Shown: positions 45,837 through 60,926, numbered from the stretch's first letter. The stretch is DNA of 64,000 nt from Agrocybe praecox (GCA_964017145.1 OZ024840.1:3162001-3226000), one strand, 5' to 3'. Notes: generated from the letters alone by a model not told the origin. Made by a program: numbers and translations.

Positions 45837-46493
45837 ACCCTACAAATTTAATTTTTTAATTCTCTATTTAATTTTTTCCATGTAAATTATTCCGATTAAT
45901 CCTTCATGTTGATGTATATTGTACAAATTGTCGCCTCCCCATGTTAATTACGACAGAGGAAAGCGCAAAAGCCAGCACTAAAATACATAGAGAAAAGAAT
46001 AAACAATGCATAAATAGGAATGAACGAGTGAAAGCGTGGGCAGAGAAAGCAGCGAGGGTGGAGGGATGGATCCGAGGGGTAAAAGAATGAATAATAAGAA
46101 TTGGCGCAGTGCTCAGTATTTAAGATGCAAAAGGAGGGTTGAGAGCATATGAGGCGGAGGTGGAGGAGGGAGAGGGAAGGGAGACGATAATAATTTGATA
46201 ATACAAATTATCTACTGCATATAGTTATGAATGCGTGTGCGTGTGCTTGGTTGCGTGCATGTGATGACGGGGGGTAAAACGAAAAAAACGAAAAACGAAT
46301 GTGAAAAAAAAGGTGATCCAAAAGAGACTGTATATGTGCGTGCGAGTGTAGAAGGAAGAGGAAATCCAGAAAACGAGAGTGCATGTCAATAACCACCGAC
46401 GAAGCAAAGGGAATAAGATAAAATAAGCCCTCTTTAACCCAAGATAATAAAGAGAAATAACAATACACGCGGCCGGACTGGCTGGGGGGGAGA
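45837..46493. other. Intergenic, convergent 3' flanks
   Basis: About 660 purine-rich bases between the enolase pseudogene and the TBC gene stop. No gene recognised. Confidence 0.5.
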
Positions 46494-48890
46494 TCATAGC
46501 AGAGCTGTGCCCTCTTTGCCCTCCCTGACGAGCGCTTTCCAGTCCTGCCGCCATTTCGCCATATTGGCGCGTAGTTTTTTATCCCCAAGGGTTGCTTCTA
46601 CCCAGGACATCAGGGCATTCTCGTCCTCGGGCACAAAAAACGAGGATAAAAGAGACAAGATCGTCTCGAAATTGGCAGAACTGGAGGTGATATGATCTGA
46701 TATAACAAATAATGTTGATGTTTCGATCAGTTGGCAAATCCCCAACAAATCAAAAAATTCGGACATACCTCTGTAGACCCACACGATAGCGACCGCCACA
46801 GCGATAAAGAGGTCGTATCCTTCCAGAAGGAACACATCCCAAAATCTCAGTTGGGTTTGAAATGGCACCGAATTGGCAAACAATGTGATGTACCATTTCG
46901 TGGCGTATGAGGTGGTAGAAATCATATGTTTCTTGAAGGCCTCGTAGACGGCTGGCATTGTGGTTTGCATTATCCGTTCTTGAACGTAGATAGCCTCTAG
47001 CATCCCGGGAAAACCAGCATTAAAGACGTCATGTAATTTGTAGGCGTCATGTAAAACGACCAGAGACGCATATACGCGTTCGGGTTCAAAATAACATAGC
47101 AGTGTGGCTGCTATGGGTCCCATGCCTTGCACGTAGCCACATGAAAGGCATTTTAATGAAAATGAATGAAGAACGTGGAACAAAGATCGTTGTCTGTTTA
47201 CATGAGATAAACGTCGGTAAAGGAAAACAAAAAAAAACAAGATGACTATAATACGCACCCCGCACCGTATCTTGTCCTGAACATGATGTGACCGCTTATA
47301 GTCCGTGGAACATCCAAATCAATCTGGATGTCATAAGTCGATGGTTTCTCCAAGCCATCTCGGTATTCCGCAGCCAAATTGTCATAGACACGCGGAGTAA
47401 TGCCAGAGTAGCGAGACATCAGCAGGTCCCAGGCTGCACGCCGCCATCGGTCCGGGATGCCTTTGTACGTTCGTTCCCTGAGCTTACCTTCTTTAGACCC
47501 TCGTATCCGCCAGGACTCGACATTGCCGCCTGGTTGCGGTTTCTGGGGGACGAGCATGTTGGTCCATTTTTGAATGCGGGAGGCTTCCTTGGGAGGAACA
47601 GATACAACGGGTAAAGAATCAAGGGTAGGTGCGTTTGGAGAAGCGGATGGGGGGCCAGCTGGTGCTGTCGAGAGTTTTTTAAGTAAAGGAGCTGAGCTGA
47701 GGCGGATGAGTCGGTCATGCGAGATGACAGAAAAGAAGCCATATCTACAAGGTTTAGTTACTTGATTTCAGTCAAACGAACATGAGAAACACATACCGGT
47801 CGACGTTTCTTAGTAGCTGTATCTCTTTCTCGTCCAAATCCTTTTTCTTCTCTTGGCCATCCCCGAGAGCAGCTTCTGCCTGAAGCTGACTAGTTCTACT
47901 TGTGCCGACTCTAGCCCGGGTGCGCTCCACGCCTTCTTCGTAGCCGTCGCCTTTGACGCCTGATGCCTCGAGTTGGGCATACGTGTTACGGACATGAAAG
48001 CCATCAATGTCCTCGCCTTCTGAAGGCACGAGGGAGACCTTGCTGGAAGGAGAGCCGAATGTTTGTGGCGAACTGAATTTGGGATTCAATTTCATGGATG
48101 TCTTTGGTGTCAGCAAACCAAAAGATGGTGATGGTTGTCGCGGAGGGGTTGGAGAAGGGGTTGTCTGTGAGGAAGGAGGTAAAGGAGGGAGTTCTCGCAG
48201 AGATAGCTGTTGTTTTGGACTTGGTGTATGCCGTGAAGGTGGACGTGGGGAAGCACTTCTTCTTGTAAAGTCCTTGGAGGAGGTTGAGAGATCGCTCTTC
48301 CTCTGATTAGAAGCGCTTCTGGCTAATCTGGAGTCTTCAAAAAGGTCTGATTGAGCACGTAAGGAAGATGGAGTTGCATAGCTGGAAGGAGGACGAGCAG
48401 ATGAATTTGTTGCAAGAGACCCGCGAGGACTGTTGCCATTGCCGACCATGCCGTTGAGGAGGTAAGCTTTTTCTTTGGCCGGTGGTGGTGGAGCTGGAGG
48501 TATCTCGTAGTCCTGTTCTGATTCTGGAGAGTAGTAGGCAAGGTCTGAATGGTCTTCTGAACGACGCAAGGACGACCTGGCATCGACGGCCGGAGTAGAA
48601 TTTCTATCTTTTGACCGACGTCGATCATGCTGGCTGCCGCTGCCGTTAGGCTCTAAAGAGTGATAACTTGTGCTGGCCCTCGCGTTCTGGTTCTGGTTCT
48701 GCTCGTCGGCATACATTGAGTATATTGAGAAGATAGCGTCGGCGGACTCTCGCGGAGGGGTGGACTCCCTTCTCGTAGACATTCTACGAGTCTTGGTGGA
48801 GGTGGAATGGTAGGGAATGGGAGGAATAGGGATTTCAAAGTTGAGTGGGGTTGGAGGAAGGAGACAAAGAGTGGGAGTGGAAGAGTCCAT
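46494..48890 (-). CDS. TBC-domain Rab GTPase-activating protein
   Basis: Minus strand, start at 48890 (MDSSTPTLCLLPPTPLNFEI). The first 350 residues are disordered and rich in Ser, Pro and Arg (polyproline PPAPPPPAKEKAY). The catalytic TBC region opens YKGIPDRWRRAAWDLLMSRY and contains both fingers: IDLDVPRTI (IxxDxxR arginine) and GYVQGMGPIA (YxQ glutamine). Later TBC motifs follow: WYITLFANSVPFQTQLRFWD, VFLLEGYDLFIAVAVAIV. Ends DWKALVREGKEGTALL. Intact fingers predict active GAP function in vesicle traffic; the target Rab is unknown. Diverges from the Dph4-like gene. Confidence 0.93.
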
Positions 48891-49440
48891 GGCAGAAGAT
48901 GATTGACATAAACCGAAGAAGGCATTTTATTTTATTCAAAATTCCCATCCTCTTCACGACAATCACGTTTTCTTTCTTTCTACACTGTGGTCCCGCTCAA
49001 AGTCCATAGACGCCCGTTTCATGCCTCAAAGACTCGGTATCAACGTTCAACGTTCATCTTTCACCGTGACCCTCGCCAACCAGACACCCTGACCAACCCC
49101 AGGTCATCATCCACCTATTTCGCGCATATATTCAGCAGAAGACAAGTCTTCTCTCTGAATTTAGGCTACGTGGCTGTACTGCTAGCAATCGCCGCCCGGT
49201 GGTGCACAATTGGGACCCTCGGTGACTGGTGGTGCCCGTTGTAGACACATTCACAACTTCTCCACCTCCTTAGCACTGAAACAGATTAATATGTTTAGCG
49301 CTTCCCTACAGTGTCAATTCTATATATTAGCCTGACAGGATCCAGTCATTTTCTCCTTCAATCAACACCGGTGGCAGTCGTTACTTGGATTCGATTCTCC
49401 ACCATCTGAGCTCATAGCCTTGCTTGATGTGCAGGGTCTA
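48891..49440. other. Divergent promoter, TBC / Dph4-like
   Basis: 550 bases. Probably includes an unseen first exon of the Dph4-like gene; see that entry. No other element recognised. Confidence 0.5.
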
Positions 49441-49445
49441 ATGCC

Positions 49446-50051
49446 GTGCCGAGAGCTCAGTTCAAGACTTGGCCGACGATCACTTCCAAATCAATAAATA
49501 TCTTTTCCACCAACTTCATCCATCTCATCCATCAACATCCTCCTTTCCTATCTCCACCCTCGGAAAACAGACTTAAGCTGGATTCCTATTCCCAATTCAC
49601 CCCCACCGACTTCTACCAACTACTCGCGGTGCCTAAAGATGCTTCACCAGCGGACATAAAATCAGCCTACCACCGCGCTCTTCTCCAATCACATCCTGAT
49701 AAACAACGCAACACGACGACAAATCTCACTGATATCTCACTGATAAAAGAGGCTTACACCGTCCTGTCAAACCGCGACTCGAGAGCAGCATACGATGAGC
49801 AGTTGGCCAGGAGAACATATGCCGCCGCACCTCCACGTCCCGCTCAGGTCGTTTCGTTGGAAGAGTTCGAGGATGAATCTGGGGATGGCGTCGATTCCGA
49901 GGAGGCAGAGGAAGGACCTTGGAAATACCCATGTCGATGTGGCGGATTCTACAGGATAACAGCTGCGCTTATGGAAAAGGGTGAACACTTGGTCGCGTGC
50001 AATGACTGTTCAGAGGTGGTGTGGGTTGGGTATGAACTTTTAGTAGACTAG
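49446..50051 (+). CDS. DPH4: Dph4-like J-protein with CSL zinc finger (5' end unresolved)
   Basis: Co-chaperone of diphthamide synthesis on elongation factor 2, delivering electrons or iron to Dph3/Dph1-Dph2. J domain from about residue 48: FTPTDFYQLLAVPKDASPAD, AYHRALLQSHPDKQ (intact HPD), IKEAYTVLSNRDSRAAYDEQ. An acidic linker (EEFEDESGDGVDSEEAEEGP) precedes the DPH-type zinc finger YPCRCGGFYRIT and LVACNDCSEVVWVGYELL with its CxC...CxxC ligands. The open frame runs from a stop at 49425 and has no ATG before the J domain; the first codon here is GTG. A short upstream exon must supply the start. Confidence 0.85.
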   Translation: MPRAQFKTWPTITSKSINIFSTNFIHLIHQHPPFLSPPSENRLKLDSYSQFTPTDFYQLLAVPKDASPADIKSAYHRALLQSHPDKQRNTTTNLTDISLIKEAYTVLSNRDSRAAYDEQLARRTYAAAPPRPAQVVSLEEFEDESGDGVDSEEAEEGPWKYPCRCGGFYRITAALMEKGEHLVACNDCSEVVWVGYELLVD

Positions 50052-50160
50052 ATGGGGTATGTATGATATAGGCATATATGTTATACTATTAGGTCCAAGA
50101 TTTTTCTAAGATAAGACCACGGATCACCCTCAAGAACGACAAAAAAAAACTTCCTTCCAA

Positions 50161-53100
50161 TCAGTAATCGGCATACATATCATCCATGTCGTAGTCGTCG
50201 TTATACACGGGTACAACGTTTGCAGGGGTTGGCGCTCGAGGTGTAGCGGTCCCTTCATCGGCGTCGTCTATATCGTCAATCATCGTCACGTCGTCTCTGC
50301 GTGTGGCTTTAGTTTCTTGCTCAATTTTCCACTTCTCGAACAAGGAATCTCGAAGCTGCCGTCCCAGAGCATACGCAACCGGAATAGGGACGGCATTGCC
50401 AATCTGCCGATGCATCTATACGCCAGTCAATGAAGATATCTGTGTTTAGACAAAGCGATAGAAATACGCACTGTAACGACATTGTTGTCGATTGCCTTGA
50501 ACACGAACCAGTCAGGGAACCCTTGTGATCTCGCCAATTCTCTGACTGTTATCATTCGATGACACTAAAGGAAAGGATTGGAGTTACACTTAATACCTGT
50601 AGAAGGAAAGCGACGATGAGGTATACCTTCGGATGTAAGCATTGACTCTGCTTAGCAGTCGGATCGACATTGGTAACAGTCGTCGGAAAGACTCCTTTGG
50701 CATCAAGCCTGCCGTAGATTCCTGCAAGTGAATCGTCAGCAGTGTGTATATCTGTGATAGCATAGCAAGTAGTTTACCTGGACGATAACACAACCGGCCG
50801 ACCGAAGACGTTGGGTCAATGAAGCCCCATTCACTTAAATTTGGCGGCAAACCTTTTTTTTAGAAAAAAAAATCTCGTCAGTGAATAGTGTCTTTTGTAA
50901 ATCTTGCCCGTACATACTTCTGTAGTCTGCACCCGCAACAAGAGGAATATTGAGAACACTGCCGAAGAATACGATTAGCCGGAATTTAATGAGATACAGA
51001 CCCCCAGAATGTGATGCTTTACCGTTCGACTTTTTCTGGCAGGAGGCATTTCGTGTAGTGCTGGATGTCGAGGGTCTCCTTCCGTCGTGCTTCTTGCTGG
51101 TATCGAGTCCTTGGTATTGTGCCATAATCTACTCGCCCTTCGAACCCAGAATGCGAATCGCCTTTCTTACAAGCGAACGAAACTATCATATTTCGTTTTC
51201 GTGCTCTTTCTTTCTCCAGAAGGGGTTTCGGATGTTTCCTGTGAGATGATAATTAATTATTGGGCCGGAAAGGAAATAAATAGATGCAAGCTACCAGTCG
51301 AAGAGAGGTAAATCACCGATCGCGTCTTCGATAGTCACTACGGGATGCAGCGCTGTCCCAATCACCGTACGTATAGGCTTCGCACTTTCCTTGTTCTCGT
51401 ATTTAATTTCCAGGCTCTTACCGGCGTCGAAATCATGGGTCGGCTGTGGTAACTCCGGAAGGACCTCGTCGTGTTTCGCAGCCACGAGGAAAAAGCGAAG
51501 CCGTCTTTGTGGGGTGCCGTAGTGGGCTGCTTGTAGGGAACCGAATTGGACTTGATAACTGCAGAATAATAGCGCATACATTAATTCAAATGTCTATGAA
51601 TGCTCAAAAGTTTTTTTTTTAAAAACTCACTTCATGTCTATCAGTGCCCTTATGATTAGCTTTAAACCACCCATTTCAATATCTGTACCCGGTTTGATTT
51701 CGTGATCGTTTTCTTGACCTTCCGCGGTTTTGAAACCAAATCTGTAGAATCCGGGAACATTTTCGAAATAAACGTATTTGGGCGCGTAGAAGTCGACGTA
51801 GGATAGAGTCGTCATAATGAGATTGCTCTTGACATCGTCCGTCTCTTTGTACATGTTCAAAGTAGAGTGACTCTGGCTATAAAAGGTGTTGCACGGTAAG
51901 CACTGGTATTGAGTTCGACGACAGAAATCAAGTTCGTACCAGGGAAATCCTGCTGTGATTACGTCGATTTCCCCTTGTTTTGGAGGAGGTTTAATGGGCG
52001 TCTTCCCGTCATATTTTTGTTTGGGAATGTCGATGTCATGCCCATCTTTAAACTTGACTATATATCGCAGCATTTCATTTGCACATTGGTTATACACAAT
52101 TGTTTCCGGAGAATTACGACTGGAGAAACCCGAGAATGAGAGGCGAAGAAACCAATAAGAGGGAAAAGACTCACGCAAATGTCATAGCAGCACTTGGGCT
52201 GATTTCAATGGCATGCGTAACTTTCATGCATCTAGTTCCTTGCGCAATCCCCAAGCTAAAAGCACCTACACCACCAAAAAGATCTAGCGTCTTCAGCGGT
52301 TTTGCCTCATGGAAGAATCTGTTCAGATCCTTTTTTCGCTTCAGACGTTCCTCGTAGCAAGGGCTGCAAACATGGTATTTCTCCCATTTGAGTAACTTGC
52401 GGTCATCCCAAGATCGAGGCTTTAATCGAGGGAACCGATAACGAGTGTAATAGTGGTCGGGGGAGAGTTCCAGCCAGTCTTCAATGGTTGACTCCGTTGA
52501 AAACGACCCAGCACACGGCGCAAAAATAACTTGAAGAAGTTCCTTCGGAGGGACAACATGCACTTCTTTGGTGAGGTATAATTCGCGCTAACCATCGTAA
52601 ATGTTAGCACGGCAGATGATAGGCATAACAAGTGAGTAAATTCTTACTTCGTCCTTCATGAAATTTGGTGGTAAGTCTTCGAGCTGCGACATTCTCCCAA
52701 CCTTCCTAAGCTTCACCTTGGCCCCCACCGTCTGGTCGAATGTGACCTCTTTGATGTAACCAATGTTGGCCGGGCCCTTATCCGCACGATAAAGGACAAA
52801 ATCTTCTAAGTGGTACTGCATTCCACCGTATGCCACTCCGTTGGGATTGCCGTCGTCGTCTTTCAGTTTACGCGCCTCCGTGTCGTTGAGTTGTTGTTCC
52901 GCCATAGGACAAACTGGGCAATTGTTCGGCGCTTGTTGTTGGTCAAATAACCTTTTTCTGTCCATGTTGATAGACGTAAATAAGGCACGTTCTCTGTCAT
53001 GCATGAATCTAATTCCTGGTGTATGAGATTTCTGGTTTCAGAGATCAGTGGTAATTACTCACTTGCAAAAAAAGTCGAGTGGCCCTTCCATAGCAACTCT

Positions 53101-54989
53101 TTGGACCCCAAAGTGAACTGTAGCTTTACCGACAATATCATCAATCGGATGTTCGCCACAGCTATTCGTTAAAAACAACTCTTGCGGATGGGCCAACTCT
53201 CCCAGAACTGTCTTGGAGCCATGCTCAAACCATTGCAAATGGACTCGACCTGAAAGTAGCTCTGGCCGAACATACAGAAACAGTGCAAACCTACACAAAA
53301 GTCCAGTGTTCATTTTTCCAAGACATCAGCGAGATGGCCTTACCAGAAGTAATCATATATCTTTGAATCACGATTAATATATAATTTCTTCGATTCTAAT
53401 TCTGCTATTGCATCAGGGTTCGGAATTATGATGATGTCGCCAGTCTGAATTTCTTTAGATTCATCGATGCGAAGATATATAAATCCGTACAAACCTGGTA
53501 CCGTTTCCCTTCGATTTCAATAGCGCTGTATGTGTCATCAATTACAGAAACACGGTCCTGTTTCCGGGTGAACGACTTTTTCTTAGTTCCAGCGTTGGCC
53601 ACTAGTCGCTTCAGGATCCTGTGCGACCTGTCCTTGAATTCTTTTGATCGTGCGTCCATTTTCCACACCGAATCTGCATGTGACTTCGAAGCGAGCAACA
53701 AAATTTGCTCTCGGACGAGACCTTTTATTAGTTTACCAATTCTGACAGTAACACACGTTTGGTTTTGGTTTTCCTTCTTCAGAACAGCAAGATCTAGATT
53801 CCCGGAAAGAGCCCTGTTGTTTGAGGTCCATTTTGGACCACTAGCCTTCATCGGTCGAGCCATGTCGTTACTTGGCGCTTTTCGCATAACGGTCTTAACG
53901 AAGGGAACAGCCATTATTTTGCTATATTCAGGTTCTTCCTCAACGGCTTTACGTATTTCTTCAATCTGCGTCATTGTCAGTGTTATTGATGTTCCTGTGT
54001 CGAGGCACTTACTGATTCCATGATATGTTTCTCATAATATGATTTTCCAAACATATCAACTCGCAGCTCGAATTTCGTCTTGAACGCCTCGTATGTTTCG
54101 TCTGGTCGGCTCAGCGCGGAAGATATGAAAATTTGAGCCACTCTCCGAGGTGTGTAAAAGTGTTCAAAAAACGGAATATAGCTGTGGCTCGGCTTCCGCA
54201 AAATATACCATGCATATTGCGTCTCAATGAAAAATGGCCTACAAAAATATCAATATATTGTTTAATGAAAGAATATTTCAAACACCCACTCTGATTCTTG
54301 CGTGTAGTTAATTGTATATCGGAGAATAGAACTCAGACGAACGAAGACGGTTTGGTCGGCTTCGCCATCTTCCTGGCCTTCGTCTTCGTCACTCACAAAG
54401 TACGGTGCAACGGTGCCAGCAGCCTCAAACTGCCTGTCAACGCCGTCATCTTCTTCAAGTGCCTCCAAAGTCACGTATTCGTTGCCGTGTTTAGGATCGA
54501 AAATGCAGAACCCGCGCAGTTCGCGTATAGGCTTCTCATCCAGATCTCTTTCGGCGTCCTGGTCTTCTGTGTCTTCACCAGGTAGAACCAATGCCCTGTT
54601 CTCTTCGACCTCATTTAGCTTCTTCTGATAATATCGAGCTGAGAAAGTTTACTTGTCATTCGTCCAGTCCACAATCAACTGAAATTGCATACATGTTGGT
54701 AGTACCTTCCGCTTTACCAACTATTCCATGATAAAATAAAATAAAATAAAGTACTGAGCTGAACAACAAAGAATATAATAAAGATCAAACTAATACATAC
54801 TCTGGGGTCCCTGTACTGACCATCACTGGTATCTTTCCTCTTCCCAAGTGAATGCCCACTGGAACTAGATCCCGTGGAACCTATAGATAGACCACGGTTC
54901 ATAGACACGTTGTTCGCCATAGGAATATCCCCTTCTTGATACTCCCCAGGGAACGAGACTTCGAAAGCGGATGGCCGATTGCGAGGCAT
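50161..54989 (-). CDS. DNMT1-type DNA (cytosine-5) methyltransferase
   Basis: Nuclear maintenance-type 5mC methyltransferase. Start at 54989 (MPRNRPSAFEVSFPGEYQEG). The N-terminal RFTS-like region is RELRGFCIFDPKHGNEYVTL and YIPFFEHFYTPRRVAQIFIS. Two BAH-type modules follow (about 53970-53430 and 53000-52600; MQYHLEDFVLYRA, IGYIKEVTF, KLRKVGRMSQLEDLP). Catalytic motifs: I TLDLFGGVGAFSLGI, IV TAGFPCQSHSTLNMY, VI VYFENVPGFYRFG, VIII QRRLRFFLVAA, IX region VRELARSQGFPDWFVF, X HRQIGNAVPIPVAYALG. All key residues are present (PCQ, ENV, QxRxR). An acidic tail ends DDMYADY. At least twelve exons; no CXXC finger seen. Basidiomycetes commonly use this enzyme to silence transposons. Confidence 0.95.
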
Positions 54990-55775
54990 GTTTCTGCGTC
55001 ACAATGGTGTCGGCTTTGATGGATTTTTTGTTCAACTTCTTTGAATGCAAGCTAACAGTCGTATATGGCAAATCCGGATTCTCCCCGCGTAGCAAGGTCG
55101 AACGCCCGCAGGCCTGTCCTAGAAGCACATAATTTTGCTGAAGTTCGGAGGAAGGGGAAAGTTGTCACGCTGAATGGACTCATAGTGGTATGTCACAAGT
55201 TCGCGCGCTATTAGTCACCGGTTTACCGCCTTTGTCAATGTCTTCCGTGGACCGGCGTCGTCCCAGGTGTAAATTCATCCCGTCTGAGAGCAACTTGTAA
55301 GCATGAAGAAATGACAAAAAGGCTCCAGTGCATCTAACCCAAAAAAATTTGTCACTGGGTTGCCTTTTAATTAGGCGGTTTTGCGATTGCAGTTGACTCA
55401 TAAGTGTCCGCGTTACATTGATTCGATACAATTGTTATTTTGATTTGAGCAGAAAGTCGAAAAGTACACATAATACGTATTAGAAAACATATTTGATACG
55501 AGCACTTTGAATCCATATTTGAATAGGGTAATACATTCACTACCACGGTGAAAGGACGTGACGTGGATATAGATATGGTATGGCCCAAGAAGCGAGAGTT
55601 GAGGAGATAGACAAAGAAACATGAAAACGATAAAATTTCTAACAGAAACTGTGAGATGAGTGTCCTGAAGGAGCATGGCCAAAGATATTACACGGAAGTT
55701 ATGAAACGAAGATAACTGAAAGATAATAGAAAAACAAAAAACCAGAGAAGACGGCGTGTATGAGTCTTCATTAAA
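54990..55775. other. Intergenic, DNMT1 promoter and Hog1 3' flank
   Basis: About 790 bases with no recognised gene. Confidence 0.5.
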
Positions 55776-57544
<1,769 letters not shown>

Positions 57545-57921
57545 GAAGGGGTGAAAATTTGGAGGTGGAAAGTAGAGAGAGGGGACAAGATGATGAAGGT
57601 TGAGAACAAGAAGGGAAGGGCCTTTTGAGGCGGCGACCTGTCACAAAACTGCAAACGATTTGATTTTGTCCCGCTGCCTTTTTCTTTTTTTCCCTTTCCT
57701 AATTTTTTGCACAGATGTGTATACAATATTTCTAGTATACTTAGAGGTCAACAATTATGTGAAACAAGCCAGAAATGAATATTTGAGGCAATTAAATGTT
57801 GTTTTTTGGTGTGATTTGGGATGAAAGCGATGACGCAATAGATTAAGTATATGCCAAGCGACTGTGGGAAAATGCAGAAAATAGGACGTCAACGTGTTTT
57901 TGTCAGAACCTAGCGAAAACC
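57545..57921. other. Divergent promoter, Hog1 / Mcr1
   Basis: 377 bases. No element recognised. Confidence 0.5.
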
Positions 57922-59269
57922 ATGTCATTCATTAGATTCGCTCGTTCTTTGAAAGTACGTCATCGATTTTCCTTGTCCTAACACAGCCTGATTCTTTTAC
58001 AGAGCGTACGCGCTTACTCTACCGCTGCTGCCCCGAAAAAAAGCAGCGGTTTCCTCCCTTACGCTCTTCTCGGCGCTGGCATTGCTGGTGGTGCTACTTA
58101 TTGGTATCTCGAGGGCACCAATCCTCCTGTGCCAAAACCAAAGCAAGAGAAAAGCCCTCTTGATCCCGAGAATTTCATCGACTTCAAGCTCAAGAAAATT
58201 GTTCCTTACAACCACAATTCTTCCAGGTAACCTATCATGTTCATATCACTGTCCGGTTCTCCCCGTTCATTCGTCTTCAATTAGCTTCGTGTTCCAGTTG
58301 CCCAATGATGAGGCCTCTTTGATCCCAGTCGCTTCATGTCTCGTCGTAAAGGCCTCGGACTCAGAGGCTCTTGTAGATGCCAAAGGAAAGCCCATTATCC
58401 GCCCATATACACCTGTCTCACCCCCAGACGCCCCTGGAGAACTTACGCTACTTATAAAACGTTACGAAAACGGCAACATGTCCAAGTACATGTTCTCTTT
58501 GAAGGTCAGGCTCCATTAATCACTACTCTGGATATGTTCCGACTCTATTTCCAGGAAGGCGATACGCTTGCCATCAAAGGCCCCATCTCCAAATTCCCCT
58601 ACAAAAGTTTGTTCGACAAAACCTTATTTTAATCAAATCCAGGCACTCACCTCCTTTTCCAGCTAATGAATTTGACGAAGTTGCTCTCATTGGAGGTGGA
58701 AGTGGAATGTGCGTCTTCCTTTCTTTTTTAAAGTATACGAGTTTCATGCCGTATCCATAAATAGCACACCTCTCTACCAGATCTTGACTCATGCACTTGC
58801 TGACCAAAACAACAAAACCAAGTTCAAGCTCATCTATTCCAATGTCACTGAAAAGGATATCCTGCTTCGCGAAGAATTCGATGCTCTCAAGAAAAAATAT
58901 CCTAACACCCTTGACGTCGTTTATCTCGTCGATCAACCTACCGCTAACTGGACCGGTCCTGTTGGGTACATCTCCTCAGATGTTATCAAGAGCCATGTTG
59001 GACCTGCGGATCTCAAGGAAAAAGTTAAAATCTTTGTTTGCGGTAAGCACATTGTACGCGACGCAAAAAACCTGCCTGTTTACATTTCCTCTAGGTCCTC
59101 CTCCACAAGTCGCTGCTCTCGCCGGCAAGAAAGCTGGGATGAAACAAGGCGAGCTTGGAGGAATTCTCAAGGAGCTAGGATATACCGAGGATCAAGTAAG
59201 TTTTTCTTATTCCGTTTATAGTCGTGCATATATCTGATACTCTGCTTTAACCAGGTATTTAAATTTTAA
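57922..59269 (+). CDS. MCR1: NADH-cytochrome b5 reductase, mitochondrial
   Basis: FAD enzyme that moves electrons from NADH to cytochrome b5. Start at 57922 (MSFIRFARSLKSVRAYSTAA): a basic mitochondrial presequence, then a membrane anchor (LPYALLGAGIAGGATYWYLE), as in yeast Mcr1 of the outer membrane and intermembrane space. Flavin and NADH motifs: IRPYTPVSPP (RxYTPxS), ENGNMSKYMFSLKEGDTLAI, VALIGGGSGITPLYQIL, KIFVCGPPPQVAALAG. The C-terminus spans a short last exon, GYTEDQ-VFKF. About seven exons. Confidence 0.96.
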
Positions 59270-60926
59270 TCACGATGTATAGACCAACTAGAGCATGTGC
59301 TTCCATCATATCCTAATGTATACCAGCTCATCAGCGTACAGAGGATCGAACTATCAATATATTTACATAGCATGTCCTTTATCTCATCGCCCTGCAACAA
59401 TTCTACCTGTCTTTCGTGGTAATGAGAAGTTATATTGGATTTCGGTTCTTGAGTACTCAAATACTTACCGATCATCCTGTAGCGTGGATCACATCCTGTG
59501 TGAGTTGCCCTGGTCATTCTATGACTGAAAACTGATGTTTAGTAGTCAAGACATGCATAGCATTGACATGGTATCTTAAAATCTCACTGTCAGCAACTCG
59601 CATCCCAGGACACTGACATATCAAGTATAATCTAGTCAGACGTCGTCATCTGGGCCCGAAACGCACGGGTATATCAGCCGTGCCGTGTTTTTGCAACGTG
59701 CGGAAGACTGCCAGTTAGCAATGAGCATGCTTAAAATAGCTTTACGTGAACGTCTGAACCCATACAACGACAGGCATACGCTGAGTGCTCATTCTTATTC
59801 CATCATATGGTCAGACGAGCGGCTACGAACAGTTTAGCGAGGCTAATATTAGTCTCAGTGGGGTATCAACAATCAGTACTTCAGTTGGTATGTGTAAACC
59901 TTTGAGACTATGACTGCCTCCATTTTGTTTGGTTTTTCCTGACTAGTCTTCGTAAAGTCAACAGGTCTTTAATTTTTTTCCCGCGAATGATTAGTTATGA
60001 CCTACTTGTTTTGATTTTACAACTATCCCATGAGGGGGAAAGTGGCACGTATGCTATTGTGGTATAGGATTGATCTTGCTCGCGCGACGAAGATAATAAT
60101 ATACCAGTTGGCATGCAAGTACGTGGCCTTTATCTTTATCTACATCTCATATGCCGTTTCATCCATTGGTTATCCCAGTGCCTTCTTTCGTAGCCAGTCG
60201 ACGCCTGGGTGAATTTATTCTCAGAGACTGGGGTGCTCTGTCGAGCCTCGAATATCAGTCGGTCATCACTACATGTACCAAGTACTATGCTTCTCGTGCA
60301 CGGTTCTGACTATCTCATCATAGCGATGGACTAGAGCCAACTAGATTTTGTTTTGGTTTAGTTCTGGTCATTTGCTTGTTTCTCGGATCAATAGGGCAAT
60401 TTGAGTGCGGCGTTCTTACCATAAATAGGCGCGCGAGCTCCTCTATACCCGCCTAACCAAGTTTTGTAAGCTATACTAGAGCTAGAAGCCATGCTACTAA
60501 AGCTCTCTAATCCTTTGGCGCTAGAACTTTGCAACAGACATTCCGTTTCCTACGTGCCGCGAGGGCTATGTACCGACATTTGCGCAGTAGCAACAATAGC
60601 AACTTAAAACGCGACTCTATTTCGAGAAACACAACTTCTTAGCGTTGTCTGAAGAACAAATCAAAATATTGTCGCCGACAGTGTCGGTACAGATTAACAA
60701 TTTCGTCTGTTCTGTCGAAACCCAACGGCAAGTAAATTGTATCCCAGGTCTCCCGCATGCATATGTGCCATATGTTCTCACCGTTCCGTTGAACTTATTC
60801 TGCGTTAGCGTCATGATATCCACATACTTTCAGAGTTTTCCTCATCCGACCAGATGCGTAACATCTGATTCTAGCACTTCCTATGATCTCTGGGGCTTCA
60901 CGGATTTCTGACACCTGTGGTCGCTC
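59270..60926. other. Gene-free stretch
   Basis: About 1.65 kb with no convincing frame, tRNA or transposon termini on either strand. The last few hundred bases are presumably the GH17 promoter. Confidence 0.5.

Noticed and set aside
59270..60926. Possible transposon or solo LTR in the gene-free stretch
   Set aside because: No terminal repeats, target-site duplication or coding remnant could be seen.
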